DNA from: Isoetes taiwanensis
Lineage: Eukaryota; Streptophyta; Lycopodiopsida; Isoetales; Isoetaceae
Direction of reading: 5' to 3'
DNA: 64,000 nucleotides
NCBI GenBank assembly: GCA_021234155.1
Contig: JAJEKV010000087.1
Coordinates: 2,661,242 to 2,725,241 of the forward strand
Part shown: one piece after another, positions 1-10,621 of the stretch
Numbering within the stretch: the stretch's first letter is position 1
Layout: every line of letters starts with the position of its first letter
Made by a program: the position numbers and the translations under genes
The notes under the pieces: generated by a model
The model's input: only the letters and a program-made list of their open reading frames with translations
Database searches by the model: none
Told to the model about the DNA's origin: nothing

Positions 1-224
1 TTGATAGGAAGAAGTGTATTCCGAAATACACTATGGCTCACACTGTAAGGCAAAGTGTATTCCGGAATACACTTTGTCTCCCACGTGAGGGCCAAAGTTT
101 GTCTCCCGCGTGTGGGCCAAAGTGTACACTTTGGCCCACACGCTGGGAGAAAGTATGTCCGAGGAATACACTTTGCCTACGGTGTGAGCCATAGTGTATT
201 TCGGAATACACTTCTTCCTATCAA
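1..224. repeat. Nested fold-back (inverted repeat) with palindromic core
   Basis: The outer arms, about 1-63 and 162-224, are reverse complements with only two or three differences; both carry TTGATAGGAAGAAG or its complement at the outer end. Inside are a perfect 26-bp palindrome (51-76, stem CAAAGTGTATTCC) and a perfect 36-bp palindrome (108-143, centred on AGTGTACACT). The whole could extrude as one cruciform or be read as a long hairpin RNA. It may extend left of the window. The GTGTATTC stem recurs in the array at 2197-2529. Confidence 0.9.
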
Positions 225-247
225 ACAAAAAACCCAAAGTGGCATTC

Positions 248-1953
248 TTACTTGTGGAGCTCCTTGGACATTTCTTCTAGTGTAAATTCCTTATCAACAA
301 CCTTTTGCAGTAGCCTTTCTAGTATATCCATATCTGTGAAGCTCTGCATTTCATCGAGGACGATTATTGTCATTTCCTTTTTTTGGGGCGTCGGACCCTT
401 TTTTTCTTTGAAGACCTTTCCTTTGCTTTTCAAATCACTGCGCTTTCGAAGATGGTGAAGATTTTTGTTTTGGAGGTCCCAAATCTGCGGAGAGAAAAAG
501 CGATGTCGGTGGGAGGGTTGCGAGGGGTATTTCGAATACAAAAAGAAACTTACTCGCCATCTCTGAAGGCTAGTTGAAACCAGTTGTCATGTGGTATTAG
601 AGACTTCCGTTTGTTAGCCTCGTCGTATTTGAGGCAGCACTCCACAGCACACGCTTCCTTCAGTTCCAGAGAGTATTGTGGTTTCTTTAAATCATCTCCG
701 TATTTTTCTTTAAATATAACATATTCCCTGTGCATGAACCTGATTTTGTCCACGAAACTCATTTTGCTTTTATTCATTGTCAGCATTGTGCGTGTTGGCA
801 ACGATTTTGGCTTCTAACCGTGCGTCGAGACCCGCGATGTGGCCGAGAAACCTGGGAGAGATATCTTGGATTGTTTTTCTCTTTGTACAACTGCCTCCTT
901 GCTTTGAAACTGTGGATTCCCCCAAGGACATAGTGCATGTAGGTGTCTGCTTTTTCTCTGTCGTAGTCCTTGGGGTCCATGCACTGGGATCTGTCAACAA
1001 GAACAACAATTGGAGCAACATGGGCATTGGGATTGCTCCTTATTCTGTCCTTCAGATTTCTTAAGTGGTCAGCATAGATTTTGCAAACCTGAAGGGGGCG
1101 CTCACCATCTTCATTCTTCGGTGGCAACCTCATGGAAGTTACTGGCAAGTATATTACACCTTGCACATACTTGTTCAGATTTATTTCTTCCATCCTCTCT
1201 GAGGTCTTGTCCACCTTTTTTTCTTTAATGGCCACCCCAGGTGCCTTGCCCTTTTCCTTCTTTTTTGGTTGTTCCTCGGGGATTTCTGCAACTTCAAGGC
1301 TGATGTGCCTTAGCTTCTTTGGTTCCTTAAGCGGCTATGGTGGCTCTTGGCACCGCGCTAAGTTTCTTTGGACCTTTGGGGGGACTTCTGTTCTTGTTCT
1401 TGTTCTTGGGACCCTCCATCGATGACCTCCTAAAAGTACTAGGAGAAGGTGATGATCTGATCTACCTCCATCGATTGCTTTCGGACTCAGCGGGGAAAGT
1501 CCTCGCTTGTATTAGAACAAACTGTCTAATTAGTGAACACAGGAGGCCGTTTTGTCGGTAGTGTGAAAAAGAATTTATGCGGTGCTGTGGTTGCACAGCG
1601 ACAATTCTAAAGAATGCGATGTCTACAACAATGAAGCCTTGGGAGGTCTTGAAGGATAGCCTCCCCACCTGACCTCCTTGTCCGGCAACCTTGGAGACCT
1701 CTTTTATTGTCCCAAGGTTAACAAACTCAGTATCGGCGTATCTTTTGTTCCCAGCACTTTTCTGGGACGTCTGAAGCGTCGGTGTCTTTGTATTTTAAAA
1801 TCTGCACCCCTAATTCACGAACCATTGCGTTTGAAAGTTTTCGTAAATCGCAGGCTCGTCCGTGTCAGCGGTGTGCTTCATTGGGTTTGGCCGCTTAATC
1901 TTCAGAGATTTTTTTGATGCCCTTTTGCTTCCTTCTTCCCTGCCACTGAAACG
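248..1953 (-). pseudogene. Broken spliced gene, ParB-like segment, function unknown
   Basis: A minus-strand coding track can be followed through several frames. It starts near 1953 (FSGREEGSKRASKKSLK), meets a stop at about 1812, continues through 1668-1462 (VGRLSFKTSQGFIVVDIAFF), and has a Lys-rich part at 1420-1240. The best-preserved block (1235-845) reads YLPVTSMRLPP ... VAPIVVLVDR ... YVLGGIHSFKARRQLY. The last part resembles the G-x-HR-x-x-A pattern of ParB/sulfiredoxin-like domains, but this is a weak analogy. Frameshifts lie near 840 and 785. A strong splice donor (GTAAGT, 552-547) and a pyrimidine-rich acceptor ending CAG (487-485) mark an intron, so it was once a spliced eukaryotic gene rather than a cDNA copy. 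The final piece (484-248) reads MTIIVLDEMQSFTDMDILER. It lies between the fold-back at 1-224 and the palindrome array at 2197-2529, which suggests capture by an element. No family assigned. Confidence 0.5.
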
Positions 1954-2196
1954 TTTAAAACAACAATGTTAAGACAGAAAATGGGCCGAAAGCTGTATTC
2001 CTGAATAAGATTTACTAATCTTGTGCCCTAAAGGCCAGCAAAAGACAGGAAAACAAGCAAAAATATTGTCACTCTAACTCAATTTTTTATTGCCTTAATT
2101 GGACTAAAAAGTGGTATGTTTAACCTAAAAAGTGGTTTGCATTTCAGCTAAAAGTGGTATGTTTAAGTGCAAAAAACAAGTGTTTTCAAAAGACAA

Positions 2197-2529
2197 GCAA
2201 AGTGTATTACGGAATACACTTTGCTCCTTAGCGAAGTGCAAAGTGTATTCGAATACACTTTGCCCATCGGCGAAAAGAGCAAAGTGTATTAGGAATATAC
2301 TTTGCTCTCCTCAAAGGGCAAAGTGTATTCGAGGAATACACTTTGCCCTTGGCATAGTGCAAAGTGTATTCGAGAATACACTTTGCTCTTCGCTGAAGGG
2401 CAAAGTGCTCTTCGCTGAAGGGCAAAGTGTGATACGGAATACACTTTTACGTCTTCGCCGATGACAAAGTGTATTCTAGAATACACTTTGCGCCATGAAA
2501 GCCCAAAGTGTATTACGGAATACACTTTG
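2197..2529. repeat. Array of eight palindromes sharing one stem
   Basis: Eight units occur 30-50 bp apart at about 2197-2224, 2238-2263, 2277-2307, 2316-2348, 2359-2386, 2421-2448, 2465-2490 and 2504-2529. Each is GCAAAGTGTATT, a 0-6 base centre, then AATACACTTTGC. Units 2 and 7 are uninterrupted 26-bp palindromes. The linkers differ, but several carry CTTCGC/GCGAAG words. A 22-bp segment starting GCTCTTCGCTGAAGG is directly duplicated at about 2385-2428. Degenerate half-sites continue at 2780-2890. The stem matches that of the fold-back at 1-224. Confidence 0.92.
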
Positions 2530-2977
2530 AGATAGCATTTTGTTTCAAATCGAGGCAACACACGGAAGGCGTACTATGTACTTTACATGCTTGTTTAACA
2601 TGGTCCATTGTTTTGCTATGTAAATCCCGAATCTGACAAATCAATATAGATCGGATGGGGCTTCGTCTTTGGCGACTAAATCTGACAAGGCGGAATATGG
2701 CGGTGGCTCAATTTTCCTTTTAAAGGTAGGCCCTTTGTCGGTTGTATTTTTCTATGTGATGCGGAATCGTCTTGTCCAAACACTACGGACAAGTGTATTA
2801 CGGAATAACATCTTTGCACACACCGACAAATCTTGCGCACACAAAATACTATTAGGAATAGCATTTGTATTCTCGAATATCATTAGTCAATCGACTTGTG
2901 AGTTAGTAACAAGTCCACAATTTTTGTAGTTGTTTAACATGGTTAACTTAGTTTTATGAACAAACTTCCACCACCAT
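2530..2977. other. No gene seen
   Basis: AT-rich sequence with scattered remnants of the palindrome word (for example AAGTGTATTACGGAATA near 2790). No coding region is supported. Confidence 0.5.
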
Positions 2978-3730
2978 TTGTTTGCCCAAGTACCTCTGCC
3001 GGATGGAACACAAGGCGGAGATGCTTCTTTAACACCTACCTCGACAAGGTCTTTGTTGCTTTCGAAGACACTCAGGAGTCCGATAACTAGTAGGTTTGCC
3101 ACCACCTTTCCAACCCTCTCCAAAGTCGGTGGGAAACCGGTGCCACCTCCTTTCAAAGCCTCACATTTGCGCGTAGCAATCTTCCACCCTTCCACCACCA
3201 TTTGTACCATCCCCGAACACTACAATGGCTCGACCTCGGAAAATTTTTTTGAAGCAGGACTACCTCAGCCCTTTGTTGTTTCTCCATCTTCACTTACACA
3301 TCTTTGGGAATACGACGCGTTCTAAAAAGGCTGCGAGATTCACCATAGCTTCTCCACCGCGATTTCACTACAAATGAAGGCGACCTTGCAACATCTACTC
3401 CTCTTCACACAACAGGTGGTGACACATGGGTTTCGCGAGAATTTGGTCGCTATAAGAGACATGTTTGAGCGAACTCCTTATGAAGAAGCTACAACAACTT
3501 TATTTGGCACATCATATGGTGGCCCATCTCCTTCATTCAACAATTGTACCTCCGCCTTATGCGGAGTGCGACTTCCGTGGTTTGTTCTCCTCTACAAGCA
3601 CACCACTAAGGGTAGAGGAGGTCACCCCAGTAGAACTCTCTTGAGGAAGATGAAGACACCAGCGAAGTGCAGCGAGATTACACATTCTCTAGCAGGTCCA
3701 CCAAGAAATTCAAGGTGGATTATGGTTTGA
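2978..3730 (+). pseudogene. Unrecognised broken coding region upstream of the DUF7869-like gene
   Basis: Two adjacent open stretches (about 2978-3325 and 3374-3730) have protein-like composition: Pro/Ser/Thr-rich, then a mixed stretch. A second frame carries a Ser/Arg/Lys-rich tract near 3660-3760 (SSRSTKKFKVDYGLR). They lie just upstream of, and on the same strand as, the DUF7869-like pseudogene and may be its decayed N-terminal half. I recognise no domain. Confidence 0.3.
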
Positions 3731-3899
3731 GAGCATGCTCCTCTGTAAGAAGAAGAAACCTTATGGGACCGAGCATAAAATGAGAAGACTTTTAGAAGTA
3801 AATCTTTGCTCATTGGGTTGCATCAACAAATTTAACATGTCTAAATTACGAGCAATTAGAGACAACTTCTGAGTTCAATGACATTGGCTGACGGAATGC

Positions 3900-5580
3900 C
3901 TACTTGGCCTATCATGTAAGACCAGACCCAACACCTTCTTGCACTACATTACTTAGTCAAGAAGTTTGCCATAAATGCTTTATGGGTGTCCGTTTAGGGT
4001 CCACGAGAATGTCTAGAATACACAAAAGGCTGGACAAAAATCCAGCAATTGATGATCATTGTGGACCAAGAAGAGTTGTAACCATGCATGCCCTTCTTCT
4101 TTGTGTCATGGATGGAGAAATATTTTAGAAACATGTGAGAAGCTCCCTAACAGCACATGTATCATTTAGCGATAACATCACCAAAAGATGTTTTTAATGA
4201 GTACAAAGAGACTTGCACTCGGCTTGACACATCTCTTACTCACACTTCACCCGGTGTGGAAAAGTGAATTCGGTTTAGTGAAAATTCGGGGAGACATAGA
4301 ATGTTTGTTTGCTCAAGGTGTGCGAGAATTAAAGAGTCAACGGCTGCAAAGGCAGGTCGAAAAGAAGTAAGCTCATGTTCTCAATCTCTCACTTGTTTTA
4401 AAGAAAATACTTTGACCTGATTTCTTTTTACGGATATTTTACCTTGAGCGTGAACAACAAGCGGTGAGAGAGAAAAGCTTGCCAAACAGGAAAAAAAGCT
4501 CTTGAGCGTCCACTTGCAATATATATGCATTTGTGATTGATGGAATGGACAAAAAAAACTACTCTACCGCATTTCTTGAACATTCCTAAAGATGTGCGAG
4601 GAGAATGTTTTGTTAAGGTCCACCTTGTAGGAGCTATGGTCTTCAAAGGAAGTCTAAAGTGCAAAGTATTTTTGACATATCAAACTTGCATGGTGACCGA
4701 ACCTCACAATTACAATTCTTAACAAGGTCTGTGCAAGCAAGAGCAATTACCACGGTGCTTTTACGCAACTTGACAATACTACAAGGAGAACAAGAATCAA
4801 ACACTCTTTGCGTCTTGTGCCATGTTAGTGGAGCTAGGGATCTTTAGAAAAGTGAAGCTTCGGTTTTCTTACTTGTAGGCCACACTCATGATCAGATTGA
4901 CCAAATGTTTATTGATTTTACGTAGCCTTAGAAGGAAGAAGGCTTTCTCTCTTCCTACTTTAGTTCGAATTATTAAAGATTCTTACACTCCCACTCCAGT
5001 GATCGATCTTCTTAAAGAGACTGCTGATTTCAGAGAGTTTGTTTCCTCTCAACGTTCAGACAGAAAACAAGCTGAGAACAAGTTATGAACAAGTTGAATG
5101 ATCTCACCTTTCAACATCACATCAAGTTCTACTTGAAGGATGGCCAAAGCTTCTTACAGGGGAAGAAGTATACCACAACTAAACTGGAGTCCACGGAGGA
5201 GGATGCAGCTTCCTTAAATATATTCCAGACACTTCCTTCATAGAAAGTGCTGAGCAACTTCCTCTCAAAAATCCTAAGGAGTCCAAACGGAAGAAAAGTA
5301 CCCCAGTGTCATCTATAAAAGCCATTGAAAATGGAATTTCCTCAGGCTTTAAGTACTTCCTTGAAGAAGATCGGATGTGGTGGAGTAATTTCTTTCTCGA
5401 ACAGAAAATTGTTGTGCAAAATATAGCTCTAAGACAGTTGCAAGAACCATTTCAATGGCCTAACACCTTCCATCAACCCGGCACCAAAGCAGGGTCCAAG
5501 CAATGCTACATTAGCACTGCGGTAGAAGAAGAGGCGAGGATCAAGTCATGTACCTCGGACCAAGGCGGGGAATGAGCCTC
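3900..5580 (+). pseudogene. DUF7869-like transposase-like gene, multiply frameshifted
   Basis: Blocks in the order known from DUF7869 proteins appear on the plus strand in changing frames: RIHKRLDKNPAIDDH (about 4015-4060), EYKESCTRL near 4200, VIDGMD at 4533-4550 followed after a one-base slip in an A-run by TTLPHF, then QLDN at 4766-4777 and KENKN at 4783-4797, LFASCAMLVELGIFRKVK, and VGHTHDQIDQMF at 4875-4910. The HTHxxIDxxF signature is the family hallmark. It is followed by FSLPTLVRIIKDSYTPTPVIDLL (4950-5010), as expected C-terminally. DUF7869 proteins are found in repeat-rich eukaryotic genomes; a DDE/RNase-H-like role is inferred from the spaced D and H residues, not shown here. At least four frameshifts and several stops make it non-functional. 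Family naming is from memory of the motif set. Confidence 0.7.
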
Positions 5581-6611
5581 AAAGGTAATATCGAGAAATT
5601 ACCAAGGGTATCTTTGCTCTTCAAGCGAGGGAGGATGACAAAGGTCGATAACTACGGATAGCAAAAGTGCTTGACCACGGTCAAGGAGGAAGGCTTAGTC
5701 ACTAAACTCAAGATTCATTGGCTTGCAACATGCTCGGAAAATGCTTTTGAAGGTAGATATGAGTTAGAAATGAGAAGCCAAGGAAAAGGGAGAAAGTCAA
5801 GAAGGTGGGTTGTATGGATGAAAGCTGAACCTTAATGGCGTGACTATATTGTGCTATGATTTTAAATTGAAATCGACAATCGTCTCGCATGAGGAGGACT
5901 ATCAATTTGCTTAAAAAAGCTTGTAATTACGAAGAAGAGGATGAAGAAGGTGGTGGCAATGCTTCACCATCTGTTGTTGATAGTGATGAGGAAGATAACT
6001 CAAGCACTTCCTCTAGTGGCGAGTGAAAGAAGTGAAGGTGATGAGGATGGCATAAATGAATATGATGGCGTCACGGATCCCTCTCTCATCCTCCTCACAC
6101 TTTTGTACATAAGCGAGTCTTAGAAAAAGGCGTAAATTTTGCATGTGAATATGAAGATTCTATTTTCAAATTTTGAGAATACTACAGTTTCAGTTACAGA
6201 CTTAGTTCAATTTTTTGTTAAATATTTTATCCTCTGAAATTAGAGTTTCTCTCGTAAAATATACTTCAAGAACATTCTATTTGCTAAGAAAAGTGACACT
6301 TTAAAAAAGTCAATTCTTTCATTGCACAAAAAAATTAGTCATTTTGGGGGGGGGGGATCAAAATAGAATTTCATGCATCTTTTTTTTTTTAACCTCGTTT
6401 TACCCTCTTTTTGTAAAAAAAAAAAAAGGGAATCTTTGAGGAATATTCCTTTGCTCTCGTTTCGATGATTTGCTCCCGTTTAATACGCAATCTTGTTTAA
6501 TATAGATGCACTAGAAATGGAGCCCAGCGTTGCTGGGCATAGCTAGGAACTGTAAATGACTGGAGCAAATGGTTTGATGAATTCATATTCTTAAAATCAC
6601 ACAATTAGCAT
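5581..6611. other. No gene seen; homopolymer-rich
   Basis: Nothing here translates into a recognisable protein. There are a run of about ten G bases near 6345, a T-run near 6380 and an A-run near 6415. Around 5950 is a short Glu/Asp-coding stretch of unknown meaning. Confidence 0.5.
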
Positions 6612-7884
6612 TTGACCACATTTCCACCTCCCCTTCCTTTTTCCTTTTCCTTTTATGTTTCGATGCTCTTTTTTTTCCCCTCCTTTCCTCTTTTCGATTT
6701 TTTTTATTTACCTTTTTTCTTTTTCCAATCTTCCATTTCTATTATTTTCCTTTTCCCGTTTTTATTTTTCCCTTCCATTGTCATTTTTCAGATTTTGCAA
6801 TCCATTTTCTCCCATTTCTCGTTGCCCTTTCCTTTTTTTCTTTTTCATCCTTTCTCCACCCTTTTTCCTTTTTCCTTTTTTGCCTTTTTCATTCTTCTAT
6901 TCCCTGCTTTTCCCTTTTTTCTTTTTTTTTTTTTTTATTTTTCTCTTCTTTTTTGTTCCCCTCCCCTTCCTATTTTACCCTTATTTTTCCCTCATTCCCT
7001 TTCTTCTCCTCCCCATTTCCCTTCCCCTTTTCCTCTTATCTTTTACCCTTTTCCTTTTCTCCACTCCCCTCTCCTCTCTTCCCCTCCCCTTTGCTTTGCT
7101 TCCCTTTCCCCTTCTCCTTTCCCCTTCTCCTTTTTCAAGTGCCCTTCCCTTTATTTTTGTGCCTTTTTTCTTTTCCTTTCCTCCTACTTTGTTCTTTTCC
7201 CGTTCTTTTTTTTCCATACCTTCCCTTTTTCTCTTTCCTCACACTTTCCATCTTTCTTTTTTTTTCCCTTCGCTTTTCCCCCTTCCTTCTTCCAGTTTTC
7301 TCTATGCCCTTTTTCCTTCTCTTCCCCGCTTCCCCCTCTCTTTTTCTTTTCCCTTTTCCTTTCTCTTCTCCCCTCCCTTTTTCTCTTCCTCTTTTCTTGT
7401 GTCCTTTTTCCCTTCCTTTTCTCCTTTCCCCCGTTTTCCTCTTCTCCCTCCCGGTGTTAGTACTCCCTCCTCCCCCTTTCTCTTCTCTCTACCCTTTTCC
7501 TCTTCCCCTTTTTTCCATACCTTTTATTCTTGTCCTCACCTTTCTTTTTGTTCCCTTCACTTTTCCCCCTTCCTTCTTCCAGTTTTCTCTATGCCCTTTT
7601 TCCTTCCCTTCCCCGCTTCCCCCCTCTCTTTTTCTTTTCCCTTTTCCTTTCTCTTCTCCCCTCCCTTTTTCTCTCTTGTGTCCTTTTTTTCCTTTTCTTC
7701 TTTCCCCACATTTTTCCTCTTCTCCCTCCCCAGTGTGCCTTTTCACTCCCTCCTCCTCCCCCTTTCCCTTCTCTCTACCCTTTCCCTCTTCCCCTTTTTC
7801 CCGTACCTTTTACTCTTGTCCTCACCTTTACCCTCTTCTCCGTTTTGTAGTGCCCTTTTTCCTTCATTTTCTCCCTTTCTTTTC
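6612..7884 (+). repeat. 1.27-kb polypyrimidine tract with internal ~290-bp repeats
   Basis: The plus strand is almost entirely C and T. Landmark words recur: a CATACCTT/CGTACCTT block at about 7214, 7514 and 7802, and a block starting CTTCCAGTTTTCTCTATGCC at about 7288 and 7580 followed by more than 90 near-identical bases. These show a long-period repeat of roughly 285-300 bp. Long open frames of Phe/Ser/Pro/Leu in all plus frames are by-products of the composition. Such mirror-rich strand asymmetry can form triplex (H-DNA). Confidence 0.9.
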
Positions 7885-7906
7885 GGGTAAAAGCATGAAA
7901 GGGTGT
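7885..7906 (+). repeat. Left 22-bp inverted repeat
   Basis: Exact inverted match to 16817-16838. It directly follows the polypyrimidine tract. Confidence 0.85.
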
Positions 7907-8001
7907 CTATAAATGTAGCCCTTTTTGTACATATACATATGTACCGAATGCACATTTTTGGAATAACTGTCATCATGACCCGCTAGTAACTGCCATGATT
8001 A

Positions 8002-10621
8002 ATGGCTATCCACTACTCTGAAACCGCAATTGCTCGGTTTTTGAAATTCTTTCCCAAATTCTTTCTTGGTTTGCCTCGTTCACTATCCGCCCTGCCTTCT
8101 CTGCTTGAATTCCGATCCGCGAATTCTTCATCTAGCTATGGCCCCAAAGCGCCCCGGATGAGTGCTTGCTCATCATCCACGGTAAGCAAGAAGCCCGGTG
8201 CTTCCGGCGGTGGAATTTTACCTCAAAGGAGTTCACGTTTGGGTTACGATGTGATCAAGCCAAAGACCTCCGTGATAAACATGAGGAGGCCCACATACCC
8301 AACCTAGAGATGGTTATGAGCGAGGTATGGGGTGAAGCTCAAAAAGCAGACGAGGATTCAAGGAATGCATGGAAAGATGATTTTTAAATATTATGAATTG
8401 GTTTATGGCAAAAGCAGGTTACAAACCATTATATTTCTACCTATTTTGCGAGCATTTGCTCTTCACTTGAAGGGCGGCTTGTTGATTGGATGGGCGTGGC
8501 TAGGACCGCCAAAGATCTTGCCAAAACCCTCATTTAGGGGCGTTCTGAGAGGACCCTACAGCGGGTAAATCCTCAACTATCAAACATGACATATCGTATT
8601 GCGTGAGAATATTAGAGCCACAGGTTATTCTAGATCGGATGTTGACACAATAAAGCGATTAATTAAGCATGGGTTGGGAAGAAAACTAACCTATTGAATG
8701 AAGTAGAAACCTTTGGAAAAAAAAGGAGGGATGCATTGAAGGTCATCAATTTGGATTGAGGGTAGAAAGGATATGCTATCAGAAGATCTGCAGGCCGAAT
8801 CTGCCCGGAAAATAGATGAGACAAAGCGAGGAATTTGACAAATTGTGCGGGGATCTTTGGAAATCAAGTTATCTTGGTGTTGAAGTACAAGTTGGAAGAC
8901 TTGGTTATGAGTAGACATGATAAAGTGCGGCACTCTTCTAAGCTAGAAATTGATTTGCGAGGAAGCAACTAAAAAAATTGAAAGGCATGAAATCTTAATT
9001 GAACAAAAAAGGAAAAACTTAATTGCATTGAATTGGTTCAGCAAAAAGGCATTCCGCAGTTTTTTGGATTTCATAGGGAGAGCAGGACCTATTGTTACGC
9101 ACCCAGGGCCCTACCACAGTAGGAGCTTCTTCTATAAGCGATTCATCACATTAGGTTCATGTACTGTTGTGGCCAAGGCTTTGGCAAAAGCGGTTTATTC
9201 TTTGCTAGCTCCATGCGAGAGATGCTTATTGCCTCTTACGCTTGTGTTATCTGGTCCATGAAAGGCAATTGCATAAAAGGTTGCATCACGGGATGAGGGC
9301 ATTGAATTCGACTTGGTTTCCCACTTTTGTGAAAGGTATGCATTGCTCTCAACTAATTTAAACTTATATTTCTCTTAATTCATGTTTGTTATTGTAATCT
9401 GCATAGTTCTACATGTATGGCTTTCGGTGCATTGCTATTCCTTGTACATGTATAACTTTTAGTGTACATCATAGCTTGAGGTACATAGGCATATATTTGC
9501 TTGTTTATTGATGCTTTTATTTTTTGAGCTTGAATTTGCGGTTGTATCGGTTGTACATGTCTCTAATGGAGTCTACATCTGCAAATAGATGTACATGCAT
9601 TTATCTTTAGAGTGCATCGTAGATGGATTCATAAGTATGTGCATTTTTTACATGTATGTGTTTTTTTTTTTGGGCATAGATCTACATTCCCTAGCTTTGG
9701 ATACACAGGTACATCACGGAATTTACATCTGGGTGCATTGAGGTACCTCTATGTACATTGAGGAACATGTACATGTACATTTGGCTATAGTTAAATGTAG
9801 TTCATTACATTTGGTACATTTATGTACATGAAATGTACATGCTTGGCGAGAATGTACCGGATATTTCTCATTAGTTCTGTTTTCATGTTCTTTTATGTCT
9901 ATTGAAATTTAGATCATTTGTTTGTTTTTGCGGATGAAATTTGTTCCTATCGAAGCGGCTTTAATGGCTGATGTTCTTGAGCCATGCATCGACTCTCTTC
10001 TGATTTTCTTGAGCATAATAAGCGGGCCCGAATCGTAGACTCTCAACCTTCGACTCGGATCACCAATGACATTTCTGATTGCGATAATAGAACCATATGC
10101 AGCAGTGCCTCCTCGAACATGGCAAAGTGAAGTTGAGGGAAATTGAGAGGATGGCTTGAGAAAGCTAAAAGCGATTCGCGGTCGCGAGAGCCTTCAATGG
10201 CTGGCTGCAGCAGAAACTCTTTCATCTACCAAGTGCTAAATTAGTAATTGGAGAAGCTCTAAGGAAGATTCAACTTCTATCTCGGCATCATCTGCGGGTG
10301 CGGTTACGGACACATTCTGAGGAAAAAGCTACAAAGGACCAGATCAGATTTTATCGGGGAGATACTAGGGAAGAGGAAGTTGAGTTGGTAGTTGAGTCCA
10401 CTCAAAAGGGAGGCAAAAGAATCTTTGGTGATGGCACTCCAAGAGGAAAAAAGCAGGCAAAATCTCCGGCAACAAAAAATGTCCTCAAAAAGAAAATCTC
10501 CGACAAAAAGTGCCACCACCACCAAGAAAGAGGTATGTTCAAGATGAACTAATTTTGTTAAACATCTCAGATTTATGATAATTAACCACATTTTTTTTGT
10601 ACATAGGACGATCCGCGGTAG
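8002..10621 (+). pseudogene. Unrecognised broken gene with a basic, spliced C-terminus
   Basis: Fragments lie on the plus strand. Near 8137 is a frame starting MAPKRP, continuing (with a slip) into RCFRRWNFTSKEFTFGLRC and HEEAHIPNLEMVMSEVWGE to about 8387. A further block follows at 8950-9260, then a Ser/Asn-rich block at 9985-10140 and a Lys-rich block at 10298-10550 (RGKKQAKSPATKNV, then in a second frame SSKRKSPTKSATTTKKE). A donor GTATGT at 10534 and an acceptor TTTTTTGTACATAG ending at about 10609 would join this to a terminal exon DDPR-stop, giving a typical basic, nuclear-protein-like tail. The gene converges on the transposase-like gene and ends at nearly the same point. Several stops break it. 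No domain recognised. Confidence 0.4.
9370..9870. repeat. GTACAT-rich segment
   Basis: More than twenty copies of GTACAT/ATGTAC (often TGTACATG or TGTACATC) lie at irregular spacing within 500 bp of AT-rich DNA. There is no coding potential. The same word recurs at 12290-12530, 15650-15700 and 16740-16770, all inside the inverted-repeat-bounded segment. Confidence 0.75.

Noticed and set aside
2197-2529. CRISPR array
   Set aside because: Repeats are palindromic stems with short variable centres rather than direct repeats with uniform unique spacers, and the context is plant nuclear DNA.
6612-7912. Very long plus-strand open frames (up to ~410 codons of Phe/Ser/Pro/Leu)
   Set aside because: They arise because a pure C/T strand contains no stop codons in any frame; overlapping frames are equally open and composition is not protein-like.
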